In this document: positions 12,891 through 19,880 of the stretch, in pieces
How positions within the stretch are numbered: position 1 is the stretch's first letter
How the letters are laid out: every line of letters begins with the position of its first letter
NCBI GenBank assembly: GCA_934615235.1
Contig: CAKTTL010000050.1
Coordinates: 1 to 19,880, forward strand
Direction: 5' to 3'
Length of the DNA: 19,880 nucleotides
Source of the DNA: an uncultured Clostridia bacterium
GTDB taxonomy: Bacteria > Bacillota > Clostridia > Christensenellales > Aristaeellaceae
Notes under the pieces: model-generated
What the model was told of the DNA's origin: nothing
The model's database searches: none
Seen by the model: only the letters and a program-made list of their open reading frames with translations
Made by a program: the position numbers and the translations under genes

Positions 12891-15080
12891 TTATAATTTA
12901 GGTTCAAGGTTCAGGCCGGAAACGCGCGCTTCGTCGCGCACGGCGCGGCTTTCGCCGGGCAGCAGCGCGCCCCAGCCGGGCCAGGCGGCGTTGAGATACC
13001 CGTCGCAGCAAACCCCGTAGGCCGTGCGCGCGCAGGCGTTCTTGACTTCTCCGTTTTCCAGCCGCACGGCGGCGAACGGTGCATGCGCCAGTGGCCAGAG
13101 CGGCGCGTTCAGCGCCGTGCAGAGCGCGTAATCGTTCACGTCGAGCGTTTCGCCCAGCGCTTCCAGCTTCAGCCGCAGCGTCATCGCGCAGGGCGCGTCC
13201 GGCAGAACGGCCTTCATCCGCCCAACGGGCCCGGTTTCGGCCTTCGCGTCGTAAATTTCACGGGCAAGGAGGCGGCCGCTCGCATCGTAGAGCGTCGCGG
13301 TTACGCGCAGCGCGCCGGGCGCGGGCGCGTCCAGCAGCAGGTCGATCTCCGCGTTCAGCGTTTCGCCGCAGGCGAACGCCGTCTTTTCCAGCCGCGCGCA
13401 GATATGAACCGGCCGCAGCGCGCTTTGCAGCGCGTAATATGCGGGCCGCGGCGTTTCGCCGTCGAACAGCGCGCAGGAAAAAGGACTTTCCACCGCCTCA
13501 AACGGCGCGCCGACGAACAGCCCGGCGATGGTTTTCTCGCGCAGGCGCGCGCGTTCGGCGAGATAGCGCAGCGTTTCCGCCTGTACAAGGCGCGTCAGGG
13601 GCGCGGACTTTGTTTCCGCTTCGTCGCCTTCCAGCCCGAACCATGCGCGCATCATGCCGGGATCGAGCGGTTTTTCACAGCGGTGCAGCCACAGCGGCGC
13701 GCTCGGCGGCCAGGCGGCTTCACCGCCCGCCAGTGCGGAGAGATTTTCGCACATCGCCGGGCAGCGAACGGTGCGGATGAGCGCGTCGTCGTCGTTTCCA
13801 AGGCGGCAGAGGGCTTCGGGGCCTGGGTATGCGTCCGGTCCGAGCGTATCGGCGAGAACGCCTTTGCCCAGCTCCTCGCGGCCGGAGCGCGCGACGGCGC
13901 CGTTCGGCACGGGGCCGAAGAACGGCCTTGCGCCGTCGAGCGTTTCGCACAGCGCGCGCAGCGTGGCGACTTGCGGATGATTCGCCCCGGCGGGACGGTT
14001 GAATCCTTCATACACGCTTTCGCAGCTGTAAGCGATCACGCAGGCATGTTCTCTTGTGCGGCGAACGGCCTGTGCAGCCTGTTCAGCGTCGAGCGGCAGC
14101 ACGGGCCAGCACAGAAAGCCGCGCGCGTCAAGCAGCTCGAGCAGCGTTTCGTCGGGCAAGCCGTACATGCGCAGGCAGTTCAGCCCGCACGCGCGCAGCG
14201 CGTCCAAACGCCGCACGAGCGCGGCAAGCCCGACGGGCGCGTCGCAGCGCCATTCCGCGCCGCGCAGGAACACCCGCTGCCCGTTCACGTAAGGCTGCAT
14301 CGCCGGGCTTGCGGCGAATTCGACCTCGCGAAAGCCTGCTTTGACCACGCGGTCGTCGCAGACAAGCCCCGCGCGCAGCACGGTCAGCCGCAGCAGAACG
14401 GGGGCGTTTTCCTCTCCCGGCCGCCAACTCTGCGGCACGGGGACGATAACCCGCCGCACGACTTCCATCGGCGCGCAGCGCAGTGCGAGCGTCTCCTCCT
14501 CGCAGGCGAGCACCTCGCCCTCATATACGGCGGCGAGCCGCAGCGTATACCGCCCAGGCACGTACGGCGCAAGCGTCGCGCGGAACTCGGCAAGCCCGCA
14601 GCCGTCCTGCATCGCCGCGCAGGCGTAGCAATCGGTGATTTTCAGCTCGTTCACGCCCTGCGCGGACAGCCCGCCGTATACGCCGATCAGCGAGCGCCGC
14701 GGCGTGCCTTCAGGCGCATGCGCGCAAAAGCGCAGACGAATCTCCGCGCTTTTATCATTATCCGCAAAAGCGGTGATTTCCTTTTCCCAGTCGCCCTGCC
14801 CGAAACGCCCCGCGTCCGCGCCGTTGACAAAAAGCGTTCCTTCGCCGCGCACGCCGCGCGCGCGCAGAAAAACGCGCTCGCTCTCGGCAGGCAGCGAAAT
14901 GCGGCCGCAAAGCGCCCATTCGCGCCCCGCCGTCCATTCGCCGCGCAGCGCGTTCAGCCCCGTTTGGGGCGGTTCAATTATTTTTGCCGCGCAAAGCGCG
15001 GAGGAGAGGCACCCCGGCACCTGCGCGGGCGCTTCAAACCCCGCGCCGCGCCAGACAAAGGCCTCCGTCTGTTCGGGCAT
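12891..15080 (-). CDS. Divergent glycoside hydrolase family 2-like protein
   Basis: A 729-residue protein without signal peptide. The layout fits GH2: an N-terminal sugar-binding jelly roll (VFLRARGVRGEGTLFVNG, about 70-95), a beta-sandwich with RYTLRLAAVYEGEVL, then a barrel start YVNGQRVFLRGAEW and LRACGLNCLRMYGLPDETLL, similar to beta-mannosidases. The acid/base region reads HACVIAYSCES (Glu near 353), where family members usually have Asn-Glu, so Asn is replaced by Cys. A possible nucleophile lies in PAMCENLSAL (Glu near 445). The barrel end FSCALFDGETPRPAYYALQS fits the family. Activity and substrate are uncertain; it could be non-catalytic. ATG 15080 has AAGGAG 7 bases upstream. It is first in a four-gene unit. 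Confidence 0.75.
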   Translation of the reverse strand: MPEQTEAFVWRGAGFEAPAQVPGCLSSALCAAKIIEPPQTGLNALRGEWTAGREWALCGRISLPAESERVFLRARGVRGEGTLFVNGADAGRFGQGDWEKEITAFADNDKSAEIRLRFCAHAPEGTPRRSLIGVYGGLSAQGVNELKITDCYACAAMQDGCGLAEFRATLAPYVPGRYTLRLAAVYEGEVLACEEETLALRCAPMEVVRRVIVPVPQSWRPGEENAPVLLRLTVLRAGLVCDDRVVKAGFREVEFAASPAMQPYVNGQRVFLRGAEWRCDAPVGLAALVRRLDALRACGLNCLRMYGLPDETLLELLDARGFLCWPVLPLDAEQAAQAVRRTREHACVIAYSCESVYEGFNRPAGANHPQVATLRALCETLDGARPFFGPVPNGAVARSGREELGKGVLADTLGPDAYPGPEALCRLGNDDDALIRTVRCPAMCENLSALAGGEAAWPPSAPLWLHRCEKPLDPGMMRAWFGLEGDEAETKSAPLTRLVQAETLRYLAERARLREKTIAGLFVGAPFEAVESPFSCALFDGETPRPAYYALQSALRPVHICARLEKTAFACGETLNAEIDLLLDAPAPGALRVTATLYDASGRLLAREIYDAKAETGPVGRMKAVLPDAPCAMTLRLKLEALGETLDVNDYALCTALNAPLWPLAHAPFAAVRLENGEVKNACARTAYGVCCDGYLNAAWPGWGALLPGESRAVRDEARVSGLNLEPKL

Positions 15081-15134
15081 GGCGATACTCCTTTTTTGTA
15101 CATACATATGCCGGAAGATATGCGGATATGCGTG

Positions 15135-15198
15135 GGGGAACGTTAGGGGGACGCTGTCCCCCTAAGACCCCCTGGCAGGAACCTGAGGTTCCTGCACC
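15135..15198 (+). repeat. Family 1 repeat, partial copy E
   Basis: Holds GGGGAACGTTAGGGGGAC and the two hairpins H1 (15143-15152 with 15156-15165, 10 bp) and H2 (15176-15183 with 15187-15194). H1 carries an A/T pair where other copies have G/C, with both arms changed. It lies between two minus-strand genes, upstream of the GH2-like gene. No promoter was recognised with confidence in 15081-15134. Confidence 0.78.
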
Positions 15199-15216
15199 TC
15201 CCACATGGGAAACGCA

Positions 15217-15293
15217 TAAAAGCGGCTTTCTTAGAAGAGGGGGGCGTGGGGGGAGGAACCTTCTTTCTCCAGAAAGAAGGTTCCTCCCCCCAC
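15217..15293 (-). repeat. Family 2 palindromic 3' element, copy 2
   Basis: A perfect inverted repeat of 23 bases per arm (15246-15268 with 15271-15293) starts 10 bases after the stop of the SH3-module gene on its own strand. On the minus strand it is followed by a C-rich spacer and AAGAAAGCCGCTTTTA, as in copy 1 at 3341. The hairpin tip TTTC-TGGA-GAAA parallels TTTC-AGGA-GAAA in copy 1. A T-run precedes rather than follows the hairpin, so it is not a canonical terminator. Confidence 0.78.
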
Positions 15294-15303
15294 AGAAAAA
15301 ACG

Positions 15304-18300
15304 TTACCCTTCGATGTTGTTTTCGTGATTCGCGGCGCGGCGGCGGCGCGGAACGGGCGTGCCGTCGTTTTCCGTCGTCGGAGGCGGAGCGACGGGCATC
15401 GTCCGGGCACGATAGGTTTCGCTTTCCGGGGCCGTGCGTGCGTCGCCGACCGAGCGGCCGTCTACCGTTGCGCGCGGCATCGTCGAGTTCACGTTCTGCA
15501 CCGGGCGCTCATAACCGGTCGGGCTTTCGGGGCGGGCGTAGGGGCTGCGCTGCTGCGCCTGACGGCCGGCTTCCATTTCCTGCCGGTACATGGCGCTGGC
15601 GGAGTTCGCAGTCGGGCGAGCGTCGCCGGGCTGCTGCGGCCGCGGGCGCTGTGCGGCGGGGGCTTCGGTGGGCGGGGCGGGCCGGCGCACGGCGGGACGC
15701 GCCTGTTCCTGCTCGCGGCGTTTTTCCGCCGCTATGCGGCGCGCGCGCTCCTCAGCCTGCTTGCGGCGGGCCTTGTTGTACACGGAGTAGCCGTAGAAAC
15801 CGCCCGCTGCGAGCAGCAGCAGCACGACCAGCGCGATGATCAGCCCGCTGGCGGAGAAGCCCTTGCTTTCCTCCGTCGGGAAAGCTGCAGGCGCGGTCGC
15901 CGTCGGGGATACGCTGGGCGAGGCGGTAATCACCACGCCGAAGCCGGGCATGCCCGCCGTGGCCGAGGCGCTCGGATCGGGCGTATTCAGCGGCGCGAAG
16001 GTCGGGGTCAGGGTTGCGGTCGCGGTAGGCGAAGCCGTCGGCATGGGCGTGGGAATCGTCCTCTCCGTCGCCGTCGGGGTGCTGAACTTGATATCCATCG
16101 GCGTGCCCTGCGTCGCCGTGGGGCGCGGGGTCTGCCATTTGGTCGAGGAGACGGAGCTGGCCGTGGCCGTTACCTTGACGGTTGCGGTATTGGTGGTGTA
16201 GGAGCCCGTCTGAAGGATGTAGGTGTAATCCGCAACGCTCAACAGGTTCAGGAAGTCGCCGCGGACGTAGCCGGCCTTGCCATTGGATTCGCACTGATAC
16301 CAGGTGTACCCGTCGCTGGTGCTGGTTTCGCCCATCACGCGGACCAGCGAGCGGTTGTTCAGGCGCGAGATTACGCTGCTGCCGCTCATCGACGGCGCGG
16401 TGCGGAAATTGACGGTGCCGCCGCTTTGCGTCGAAACCTGCGCGTAGCCGCTGAAGTTGCTCGTCGGCGGAATCGTCGGCGCGGCGGTGGGGATGATTTG
16501 CTGACGGCCGTTGAGATAGCTTGCGATTTCCTGCTGGGTCATCGCGGTCGCGTAGTTGCTGCTGATATAGCCGGTGCTGCCGTCGCTGAGGCGGACGAAA
16601 TCGAGCTTGTTCTTGCCGCTCTGGTCGTAGACCTGATCGTAGGAATACACGACCGTGCCGGACGCGAGCAGCTTCACATACGGCGCGCCGTAATCGGCCC
16701 AGGAAAGCAGCGGCAGCGACGAGCCGGCGGGCGCGGTGATCTTCTTGTAGCCGGTCACCGGGTTCTGCACGGTCTGCTGCTGGCGCAGGTACGCCTCCAC
16801 CTCGTCGGCGGACATCATCCGCGCCGTGCCGGCCGAGATCCAGCCGTACTGTGTATCGGACACCTTGCAGTAATACCAGACGTTGTTGTAAATATCCAGC
16901 TGCGCGTACTGGACGTAAACCACGTCCGTTGCGTTGAGCTGCATGAAGCTCGCGCCCGCGGGCTGGCTGTACACGCCCGTGCGGTTCTGCGTAATGGCGG
17001 CGTAACCCTGCACGGCGGGAGCGGTCGGCGCGGCGGTGGGAACCTGCGTGGGCACTGTCGTCGGCACGGCCGTGGGGACCTGCGTGGGAACCTGCGTCGG
17101 AACGAGCGTGGGTTCCGGGGTCGGAATGAGCGTCGGTTCCGGGGTCGGAACAAGCGTCGGTTCCGCGGTCGGCACGAGCGTCGGCTCCGGCGTGGGGACG
17201 GGCGTAGGCGTGGCCTTGCTTTCGACGTAGCGCTGGTATTCGGCGCTCGTCATGAAGCTCATCGCCGCCATCGGCACGTAACCGATCTGGCCGTTTTCCG
17301 TGCGAACCTGGCACCAGAGCGCGCCGTTTTCGTCGTTTTTATACGCGCCGGTATACTGCACGACGCTGTCCTGCGCGAGGCCGTAGGTCTGGCTTCCGCC
17401 GGGCTCGGTGTAGAGCGCCGTGCCGGTGGAGACGCGCAGGTAATCGGTTTCGTGGTCGGGCAGCTTTTCCTTCAGGCTTTCGAGGTATTCGTTGTAGGAC
17501 TGCTGCGTCATGAAGCTCACGCCGTACGCGCTGACGTAGCCGCTCTGCCCGTCCTGCGTGACGCGGATATACGGGTTGCCCTCCGCGTCGTAGACCGGGT
17601 CGGAGCCGTCGTATTCAAGGGGCTTCGCCCCGCTGAGGGACGCGCCCGTCGGCTGCAGGCTGCCGTCGAGCAGCGCGGTGCCGTTGGCGGCCCAGGCGAA
17701 ATTGGTTTCGCGCGCCGGGAGCGGCTTTTTCTGGCTGTCGAGGTATTGCTGATACTCGGCGCCGGTCATGAACTGCACGTCGTCGACGCGAACGAAGCCG
17801 GACTGCTCGCCCTGCAAGACGCGAATCCACAGCTTGCCTTCGCCGTCGTACAGCGTGGTCTGGCCGTCGAATTCGACGGGCGCGGAGCCGGAAAGCTGGC
17901 CGATGACGTTGCCGCTGTTGTCGTACAGCGCCGCGCCGTCGCCGACGCGGGCGAAGTTGGTCTCATGCGCGGGCATCTGCTGGCGCTGGCTTTCGAGATA
18001 CTGCTGATATTCGGCGCCGGTCATGAAGTCCACGTCGTGCAGCGCGCGGACGTAACCGATACCGCCCTCGTAGCGCACGGGAATCCACAGATAGCCGCCC
18101 TCGTTGATCTGCGAATCGCCGTCATATTCAAGCACGGCGTTCGCGTCGAGCGCGATGGCGGTCTGCCCGTCGGGGCTGGTGTAGACCGCGCCGCCCTGGC
18201 GCAGGCGGACGAAGTTCGTCTCGTGCGCGGGCATCTGCTCCTGCGGCGCGAGCGTCGGCTGCGAGATGCTTTGCTGCCAGGCGTCGTAGTCGCCCTGCGT

Positions 18301-19014
18301 CATGAACGTGATTTCGTCCACGGCGACATAGCCGGTCTGATCGCCCAGCTTCACGCTCACCCATGTCCGCCCGTCCGGGCCGACGACGGGATCGCTGCCG
18401 TCGTACTGAATTACGTCTTCGTCGGTCACCTGCACGGTCTGCGCGCCGCCGGGGGCGGAGTACAGATAGCCGCCGTCGAGCAGGAAGCCGTAGTCCGTCT
18501 CGCGGTCGGGCATCGTCGGCGTAAGCGACGGGCCGATGACTTCCACGCCGCCGCCAATGCCGGAGTCTCCGCTGACGATGAGGTCGGGGTTGTTATTATC
18601 CGCGCCCTGCGCGGATGAAACCGCAAGCGTCGCGCCGTCGACATAGGCCAGCGTGTCCGCGTCGACGAGCGAGAACGAAGCCTGCTCGCCCTGCGCGGCG
18701 CGGCTCATATCGACCCAGTCGCTGCCGTTGAGCGTATCGAAGAAGGCGTATTTCCGGCCGCTGCCATCGTCAATTACGACGCGCAGCTGGCTCAGGTTCG
18801 CCTGACTGCTCTGCGGAAACTGCAGTGCAATGCCGGACTGCGCCGCGTCCGTGTAGGTCCAGGTGAAATCGACGCCCTCCGTCAGTTCAAACGGCTCGGC
18901 GCTCGCGTCCCATCGCGTGTACACCTTCACTGTCGCGGCGTTGACCACGGCAAAAGCCGCGAAAGGTACCGCCAACAGGACGGCAAGCAGAATGCAGAAA
19001 ATCCGTCGCGCCAT
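15304..19014 (-). CDS. Large surface protein with SH3-like modules, Pro/Thr stalk, one membrane helix
   Basis: This 1236-residue protein has a signal peptide (about 1-27), an N-terminal domain of about 130 residues of unknown fold, then five modules of about 85 residues starting near 167, 260, 346, 430 and 516. Each begins with a P-x-x-E-T-(N/D)-(F/Y) motif and ends FMT followed by Y and a short helix. A PTPEPTLVPT-type linker (about 599-660) leads to three more modules near 668, 751 and 852; the last (VNFRTAPSMSGSSVISRLNN) is a canonical bacterial SH3 domain. A Thr/Pro stretch, a helix (GLIIALVVLLLLAAGG, about 1053-1070) and a basic R/Q/P-rich cytoplasmic tail of about 160 residues follow. 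A wall-binding type I membrane protein is inferred. ATG 19014 has AGGAGGG 7 bases upstream. Confidence 0.87.
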   Translation of the reverse strand: MARRIFCILLAVLLAVPFAAFAVVNAATVKVYTRWDASAEPFELTEGVDFTWTYTDAAQSGIALQFPQSSQANLSQLRVVIDDGSGRKYAFFDTLNGSDWVDMSRAAQGEQASFSLVDADTLAYVDGATLAVSSAQGADNNNPDLIVSGDSGIGGGVEVIGPSLTPTMPDRETDYGFLLDGGYLYSAPGGAQTVQVTDEDVIQYDGSDPVVGPDGRTWVSVKLGDQTGYVAVDEITFMTQGDYDAWQQSISQPTLAPQEQMPAHETNFVRLRQGGAVYTSPDGQTAIALDANAVLEYDGDSQINEGGYLWIPVRYEGGIGYVRALHDVDFMTGAEYQQYLESQRQQMPAHETNFARVGDGAALYDNSGNVIGQLSGSAPVEFDGQTTLYDGEGKLWIRVLQGEQSGFVRVDDVQFMTGAEYQQYLDSQKKPLPARETNFAWAANGTALLDGSLQPTGASLSGAKPLEYDGSDPVYDAEGNPYIRVTQDGQSGYVSAYGVSFMTQQSYNEYLESLKEKLPDHETDYLRVSTGTALYTEPGGSQTYGLAQDSVVQYTGAYKNDENGALWCQVRTENGQIGYVPMAAMSFMTSAEYQRYVESKATPTPVPTPEPTLVPTAEPTLVPTPEPTLIPTPEPTLVPTQVPTQVPTAVPTTVPTQVPTAAPTAPAVQGYAAITQNRTGVYSQPAGASFMQLNATDVVYVQYAQLDIYNNVWYYCKVSDTQYGWISAGTARMMSADEVEAYLRQQQTVQNPVTGYKKITAPAGSSLPLLSWADYGAPYVKLLASGTVVYSYDQVYDQSGKNKLDFVRLSDGSTGYISSNYATAMTQQEIASYLNGRQQIIPTAAPTIPPTSNFSGYAQVSTQSGGTVNFRTAPSMSGSSVISRLNNRSLVRVMGETSTSDGYTWYQCESNGKAGYVRGDFLNLLSVADYTYILQTGSYTTNTATVKVTATASSVSSTKWQTPRPTATQGTPMDIKFSTPTATERTIPTPMPTASPTATATLTPTFAPLNTPDPSASATAGMPGFGVVITASPSVSPTATAPAAFPTEESKGFSASGLIIALVVLLLLAAGGFYGYSVYNKARRKQAEERARRIAAEKRREQEQARPAVRRPAPPTEAPAAQRPRPQQPGDARPTANSASAMYRQEMEAGRQAQQRSPYARPESPTGYERPVQNVNSTMPRATVDGRSVGDARTAPESETYRARTMPVAPPPTTENDGTPVPRRRRAANHENNIEG
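17030..17215 (-). repeat. Pro/Thr linker coding repeat inside the SH3-module gene
   Basis: Degenerate direct repeats on the pattern GGTCGG-ANCGAGCGTCGGTTCC, with units near 18-24 bases, encode PTPEPTLVPT and PTQVPT runs. Such repeats can change copy number by slippage, so stalk length may vary between strains; that is inference. Confidence 0.8.
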
Positions 19015-19057
19015 ATTCAATCCCTCCTGACGCCAATCACTACGAAATTACGTCTAC

Positions 19058-19085
19058 ATTGTAACATAACGTAACAGAAAGTCAA
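19058..19085 (-). promoter_or_regulatory. Promoter of the SH3-module gene
   Basis: On the minus strand TTGACT (19085-19080, 5 of 6) and TACAAT (19063-19058, 5 of 6) are 16 bases apart, with an extended TG before the -10. The spacer contains GTTAC-GTTAT-GTTAC, a five-base phased repeat. The leader to ATG 19014 is about 38 bases. No equally good promoter was seen for the divergent plus-strand gene in 19086-19147. Confidence 0.72.
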
Positions 19086-19165
19086 TTTCTTGCGTGAAAA
19101 TGTTAAGAGGAAAAACCAAAATTTCCGGTGAACCATACTCAATCATAGGAAGGAGCTGAACGATT

Positions 19166-19723
19166 ATGCCTGAAATGGACGATAAACGTTTGCACGAGGA
19201 AATCATCGGCCGCAAAGAGGTTTTCCGGGGCGCGCTGGTGCGCGTGGAGCATTGGGACGCGCGGCTGGCCAGCGGGCGCACGGCGCTTCGCGAAATTGTA
19301 AAAAATTACAACGCCGCGGCGATCGTTCCGGTGGACGCGGAGGGCCGCGTCACGCTCGTGCGGCAGTACCGCGCGGCGATGGGCGAAATCATGATGGAAA
19401 TCCCCGCGGGCAAGAAGGACAGCCCGGACGAGGACGCGCTCGTCTGCGCGAAACGCGAACTGGAAGAAGAAACCGGCCTGCGGGCGGAGAACTGGCGGCT
19501 GCTGAGCGAAGCGCGGATGTCGCCGGGCTTTCTGACGGAGCGGGTATCGATTTACCTTGCGACGGAGCTTTCGCAGGGACAGGATCACCCGGACGAGGAC
19601 GAATACCTCAACCTTGTGCGCGTGCCGCTGGACGAGGCCGTCGAGCGCGTGCGCCGCGGAGAAATCACGGATGCGAAAACGGTAATCGGCCTGATGATGG
19701 CGGCGGATTCTCTCAAATCGTAA
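19166..19723 (+). CDS. nudF: ADP-ribose pyrophosphatase-type Nudix hydrolase
   Basis: This 185-residue protein fits the NudF/ADP-ribose pyrophosphatase group, which splits ADP-ribose to AMP and ribose 5-phosphate in the cytoplasm. Marks are the EVFRGALVRVEHWD N-terminal strands, NAAAIVPVDAEGRVTLVRQYR, MMEIPAGKKD and the Nudix core KRELEEETGL (R97, E98, E101, E102, G104). The spacing between G82 and the first Glu is one residue longer than GX5E. ARMSPGFLTERVSIYLA matches the ADPRase SPG-x-x-xE stretch that selects this substrate. GGAAGGAG (19148-19155) sets the start. In related genomes such genes often stand alone; no partner is seen here. A short palindrome ACACCC-A-GGGTGT follows the stop without a T-run. 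Confidence 0.9.
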   Translation: MPEMDDKRLHEEIIGRKEVFRGALVRVEHWDARLASGRTALREIVKNYNAAAIVPVDAEGRVTLVRQYRAAMGEIMMEIPAGKKDSPDEDALVCAKRELEEETGLRAENWRLLSEARMSPGFLTERVSIYLATELSQGQDHPDEDEYLNLVRVPLDEAVERVRRGEITDAKTVIGLMMAADSLKS

Positions 19724-19760
19724 CACCCAGGGTGTATCTGAAAAATTCCCTGAGACTCCA

Positions 19761-19880
19761 TCACGGCGTCTTTTCCGCCATTTCAGCGTCGAAAAACTTG
19801 GGACAATCCCGCACAATATCGCGCAAAGGCTGACGGACGCCTTTACGCCGTCTGCTGCTTGCAGCTTTCTTGACGTACCG
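19761..19880 (-). CDS. Possible 3' end of a minus-strand gene (runs off window)
   Basis: A frame is open from the window edge to TGA at 19763-19761, about 39 codons, ending in RDIVRDCPKFFDAEMAEKTP. It is basic at the start and resembles no family I recognise. Codon use is less GC-biased at third positions than the neighbouring genes. It could instead be non-coding or repeat DNA. Confidence 0.22.
   Translation of the reverse strand, partial: RYVKKAASSRRRKGVRQPLRDIVRDCPKFFDAEMAEKTP

Noticed and set aside
13083..15146. Open frame of 687 codons on the plus strand
   Set aside because: Antisense shadow of the GH2-like gene, with low-complexity R/A/Q/F composition and no start signal.
15325..18618. 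Open frame of 1097 codons on the plus strand
   Set aside because: It is antisense to the SH3-module gene, rich in Arg, Gly and His runs, has no domain pattern or ribosome binding site, and results from GC-rich codon positions on the real strand.

Overview
The window (about 60% GC by eye) looks like chromosomal DNA from a high-GC member of the Bacillota, most likely a gut-type clostridium; the exact lineage cannot be fixed from sequence alone. Supporting signs are the AddA-type (RexA) helicase-nuclease, a Gram-positive LexA-type SOS box, two perfect parS sites of the Bacillus/Clostridium type, GGAGG-type ribosome binding sites before nearly every gene, and secreted proteins with long Pro/Thr linkers. 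The paired parS sites suggest the window lies in the origin-proximal part of the chromosome.

Layout. 1-648: the 3' end of an isoleucyl-tRNA synthetase gene (+). 649-995: a hairpin terminator, then one copy of a structured repeat (family 1). 996-2527 (+): two RNA-modification genes overlapping by 4 bp, an RlmI-like methyltransferase and an RluA-type pseudouridine synthase. 2583-3329 (+): a small secreted coiled-coil/DUF4352-like protein, followed by a second kind of palindromic element (family 2) and a strong terminator. 3451-3720 (-): a three-helix membrane protein, divergent from a Nudix hydrolase (3800-4240, +) that has a near-consensus promoter.

4212-10519 (-) is a compact DNA-repair/RNA-modification operon read in the order addA, rarA, RlmL/YpsC-like methyltransferase, GNAT acetyltransferase. 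An SOS box lies at the addA promoter, parS sites lie in the last codons of addA and in the addA-rarA gap, and the later genes abut or overlap. No addB is beside addA. 10604-11357 has no gene; it holds a terminator and a tandem cluster of family 1 repeats.

11358-15080 (-) is a second tight operon read as a divergent GH2-like protein, a previously uncalled 50-residue membrane protein, a RimJ-like acetyltransferase and a calcineurin-like phosphoesterase. 15081-15303 holds further copies of both repeat families. 15304-19014 (-) encodes a 1236-residue surface protein with eight SH3-like modules, a Pro/Thr stalk, one membrane helix and a basic cytoplasmic tail. Divergent from it is an ADP-ribose pyrophosphatase-type Nudix gene (19166-19723, +). 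The last 150 bases hold only a possible gene end on the minus strand.

The most interesting signals are the family 1 repeats, whose three successive hairpins keep their pairing through compensatory changes between copies; the family 2 palindromes lying directly behind stop codons in sense orientation; the parS pair fused to addA; and the SOS box of the addA operon.
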